A stretch of 6,779 nt of DNA from an uncultured Actinomycetes bacterium (GTDB lineage: Bacteria; Actinomycetota; Actinomycetes; Nanopelagicales; Nanopelagicaceae): positions 1 to 6,779 of the forward strand of contig CAIPQX010000162.1 in assembly GCA_903867285.1 (NCBI GenBank), given 5' to 3'. The position numbers and the translations under genes are program-made. The notes beneath the pieces were generated by a model. That model saw only the letters and a list, made by a program, of their open reading frames with translations, ran no database searches and had not been told where the DNA came from. The first letter of the stretch is position 1; each line of letters begins with the position of its first letter. Below are positions 5,214 through 6,779 of this stretch, piece by piece.

Positions 5214-6709
5214 GCACCGATTCGAGTTCGCCTTGGTGTCACAAAGCTCTTGGAAACCGCTGTTAACTCTGCAGAGACCTGAGCCTTAATATTGGCCTCG
5301 CTGGAGAGCAACTTCTTTAGCGCTGCGATAGTTTCGCTCAACTGCTTCTGCTCTGTTTCGAGTTCTAACTTGCTGACCTTGGTCAGGCGACGCAAAGGCA
5401 TATCCAGGATATACGTGGCTTGCTCATCACTCAATTTGAATCCCTTAATCAGCGCGTCTTTGGCAGCTTGCGCATCTTCAGAGCCACGAATTATTTTGAT
5501 GACCTTATCGATATCGATAATTGCTTTTAGTAGGCCATCGACCAGCGTCAGGCGTCCTTCCGCCTTTGCTTTACGAAATTCGGAGCGGCGGCGAACAACT
5601 TCGATCCGGTGATCGATAAATACCTGCAGCAGCTCTTTCAAACCAAGGGTGAGCGGCTTGCCATTTACCAGAGCGACGGCGTTGACCGAGAACTGATCTT
5701 CCATAGGAGTTAGTTTGTATAACTGTTCGAGAATATCCTCTGGCTCGTAGCCATTCTTGATTTCGATGACAACCTTGGTGCCTTGTTGTCCATCGGATAG
5801 ATCGATGATGTCGGAAATTCCGAGGATCTTCTTCCCTTTAACAAGGACGGCGATCTTTTCGACAACCTTCTCGGGTCCAATGTTGAACGGAAATTCTGTG
5901 ATAACAATTCCTTGCTTGCGGGATGAGACCTTTTCGATGACAGCGGTTGCTCTGACCTTGAAAGAGCCACGCCCGGTGGCGTAGGCATCAGCGACGCCGT
6001 CTAGTCCAGTGATTTCGCCCCCCGTTGGAAAGTCCGGTGCGGGGACAAATTTCATGAGCGCCTTGAGAGTCGCCTTGGGGTTATCGATGAGGTGTTTAGC
6101 CGCGGCTACTACCTCGCCGAGATTGTGCGGAGGCATATTTGTCGCCATTCCCACGGCGATACCAGTCGCGCCATTGACCAAGAGATTGGGGAATGCAGCG
6201 GGGAGCACAAGAGGTTCGAGGAGCTGGCCGTCGTAGTTTCCGCCAAAATCGACTGTATCTTCATCGGCTTCATCCACCATCGCCATTGCTGCTGGAGCGA
6301 GGCGTGCTTCGGTGTAGCGCATGGCGGCTGGACCGGCGTCGAGCGAACCGAAATTACCGTGGCCATCGATCAAGGGGAGGCGCGTGGTGAAAGGTTGGGC
6401 TAGACGCACTGCGGCGTCATAGATCGCGCCGTCGCCGTGTGGGTGCAACTTTCCCATTACTTCGCCAACAACTCGAGCGCACTTCACATGTCCTTTATCG
6501 GGACGTAGCCCCATCTCGAACATCTGATGCAGGATGCGACGCTGCACGGGCTTGAGTCCATCGCGGGCATCGGGCAGGGCTCGGGAGTAAATAACCGAGT
6601 ATGCATATTCGAGAAAAGACTCTGACATCTCTTGTGAGACATCGATATCGATGATCTTGCCGGGGTTCTCTCCAGCTTTCGGGAGAACGGCTTTAGGGGT
6701 GCGTGCCAT
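5207..6709 (-). CDS. parC: DNA topoisomerase IV subunit A (ParC), lacking the C-terminal domain
   Basis: A 500-residue GyrA/ParC-family protein that cuts and rejoins DNA as the partner of ParE. The winged-helix region contains LKPVQRRIL (52-60), KLHPHGDGAIYDA (87-99) and the catalytic pair Arg131-Tyr132 in AAMRYTEARL. The tower continues with LVNGATGIAVGMATNMPPHN (about 177-196), and the C-gate coiled coil ends near residue 490 at SFVTPRRTRIGAA. The protein stops there, where relatives such as streptomycete ParC (about 800 residues, from memory) enter a beta-pinwheel C-terminal domain. The stop lies 9 bp from that of the convergent parE, so no remnant can exist downstream. No GyrA-box (QRRGGKG) is present. 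ATG 6709 is the only candidate start: an in-frame TAG lies seven codons upstream and there is no alternative start codon between. No strong ribosome binding site is visible. Gly94 occupies the position of E. coli GyrA Ser83; Asp98 matches Asp87. Confidence 0.92.
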   Translation of the reverse strand: MARTPKAVLPKAGENPGKIIDIDVSQEMSESFLEYAYSVIYSRALPDARDGLKPVQRRILHQMFEMGLRPDKGHVKCARVVGEVMGKLHPHGDGAIYDAAVRLAQPFTTRLPLIDGHGNFGSLDAGPAAMRYTEARLAPAAMAMVDEADEDTVDFGGNYDGQLLEPLVLPAAFPNLLVNGATGIAVGMATNMPPHNLGEVVAAAKHLIDNPKATLKALMKFVPAPDFPTGGEITGLDGVADAYATGRGSFKVRATAVIEKVSSRKQGIVITEFPFNIGPEKVVEKIAVLVKGKKILGISDIIDLSDGQQGTKVVIEIKNGYEPEDILEQLYKLTPMEDQFSVNAVALVNGKPLTLGLKELLQVFIDHRIEVVRRRSEFRKAKAEGRLTLVDGLLKAIIDIDKVIKIIRGSEDAQAAKDALIKGFKLSDEQATYILDMPLRRLTKVSKLELETEQKQLSETIAALKKLLSSEANIKAQVSAELTAVSKSFVTPRRTRIGAA

Positions 6710-6779
6710 GGCGCGTATCTTGCCACGCTATTTACGGCAGGATGGGGATGTGGGCTTTGGACTGGCAGATCTGTCGCAA

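Noticed and set aside
3125..6709. The pair being gyrB and gyrA rather than parE and parC
   Set aside because: EGDSALG in the Toprim motif, the lack of a GyrA-box and of any C-terminal domain, and the location near sigA instead of dnaA/recF favour topoisomerase IV. A genome-wide check for a second gyrB/gyrA pair would settle it.
1..6779. A mobile element, CRISPR array, toxin-antitoxin pair, defence system or RNA gene
   Set aside because: No transposase, integrase, direct-repeat array, tRNA-like fold or known defence domain is visible; nearly all bases belong to conserved housekeeping genes.

Overview
The window is chromosomal housekeeping DNA from an actinobacterium. The sigma factor has the actinobacterial SigA/HrdB core, with a long lysine-alanine N-terminal tail in place of proteobacterial region 1.1. 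A DUF7455-like small zinc protein and the actinobacterial ParE/ParC type of topoisomerase IV sit beside it. Moderate GC, very short intergenic gaps and compact genes suggest a streamlined lineage such as freshwater acI (Nanopelagicales). That placement is inference from style and recollection, not from an alignment.

Layout, left to right: (1) 1-111, an upstream region with a good -10 box and a ribosome binding site. (2) sigA, + strand, 112-1629, followed after 21 bp by a 61-residue CDGSH iron-sulfur protein (1651-1836), probably one operon. (3) A 184-bp gap holding an 18-bp perfect palindrome, then a TetR-family regulator (2021-2659, +). (4) A 42-bp convergent gap with one hairpin for each direction, then a small zinc-binding DUF7455-type gene on the - strand (2702-2923). 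(5) A 201-bp divergent promoter region, then parE (3125-5197, +). (6) parC (5207-6709, -), tail to tail with parE and only 9 bp between the stop codons.

How they work together: SigA directs housekeeping transcription. ParE and ParC form the ATP-driven type IIA topoisomerase that unlinks daughter chromosomes. The CDGSH protein, the TetR regulator and the DUF7455 protein have no assignable partner or substrate here. ParC and ParE face each other, so they are transcribed from separate promoters.

The most notable features are a ParC of only 500 residues that stops at the end of the cleavage core and lacks the C-terminal DNA-wrapping domain; a duplicated HRFPTKAEL motif in the SigA N-terminal extension whose two copies differ only at synonymous sites; a pentapeptide KK repeat in the same extension; and a probable autoregulatory operator in front of the TetR gene. 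I see no mobile element, CRISPR array, RNA gene, defence island or clearly new multi-gene system.
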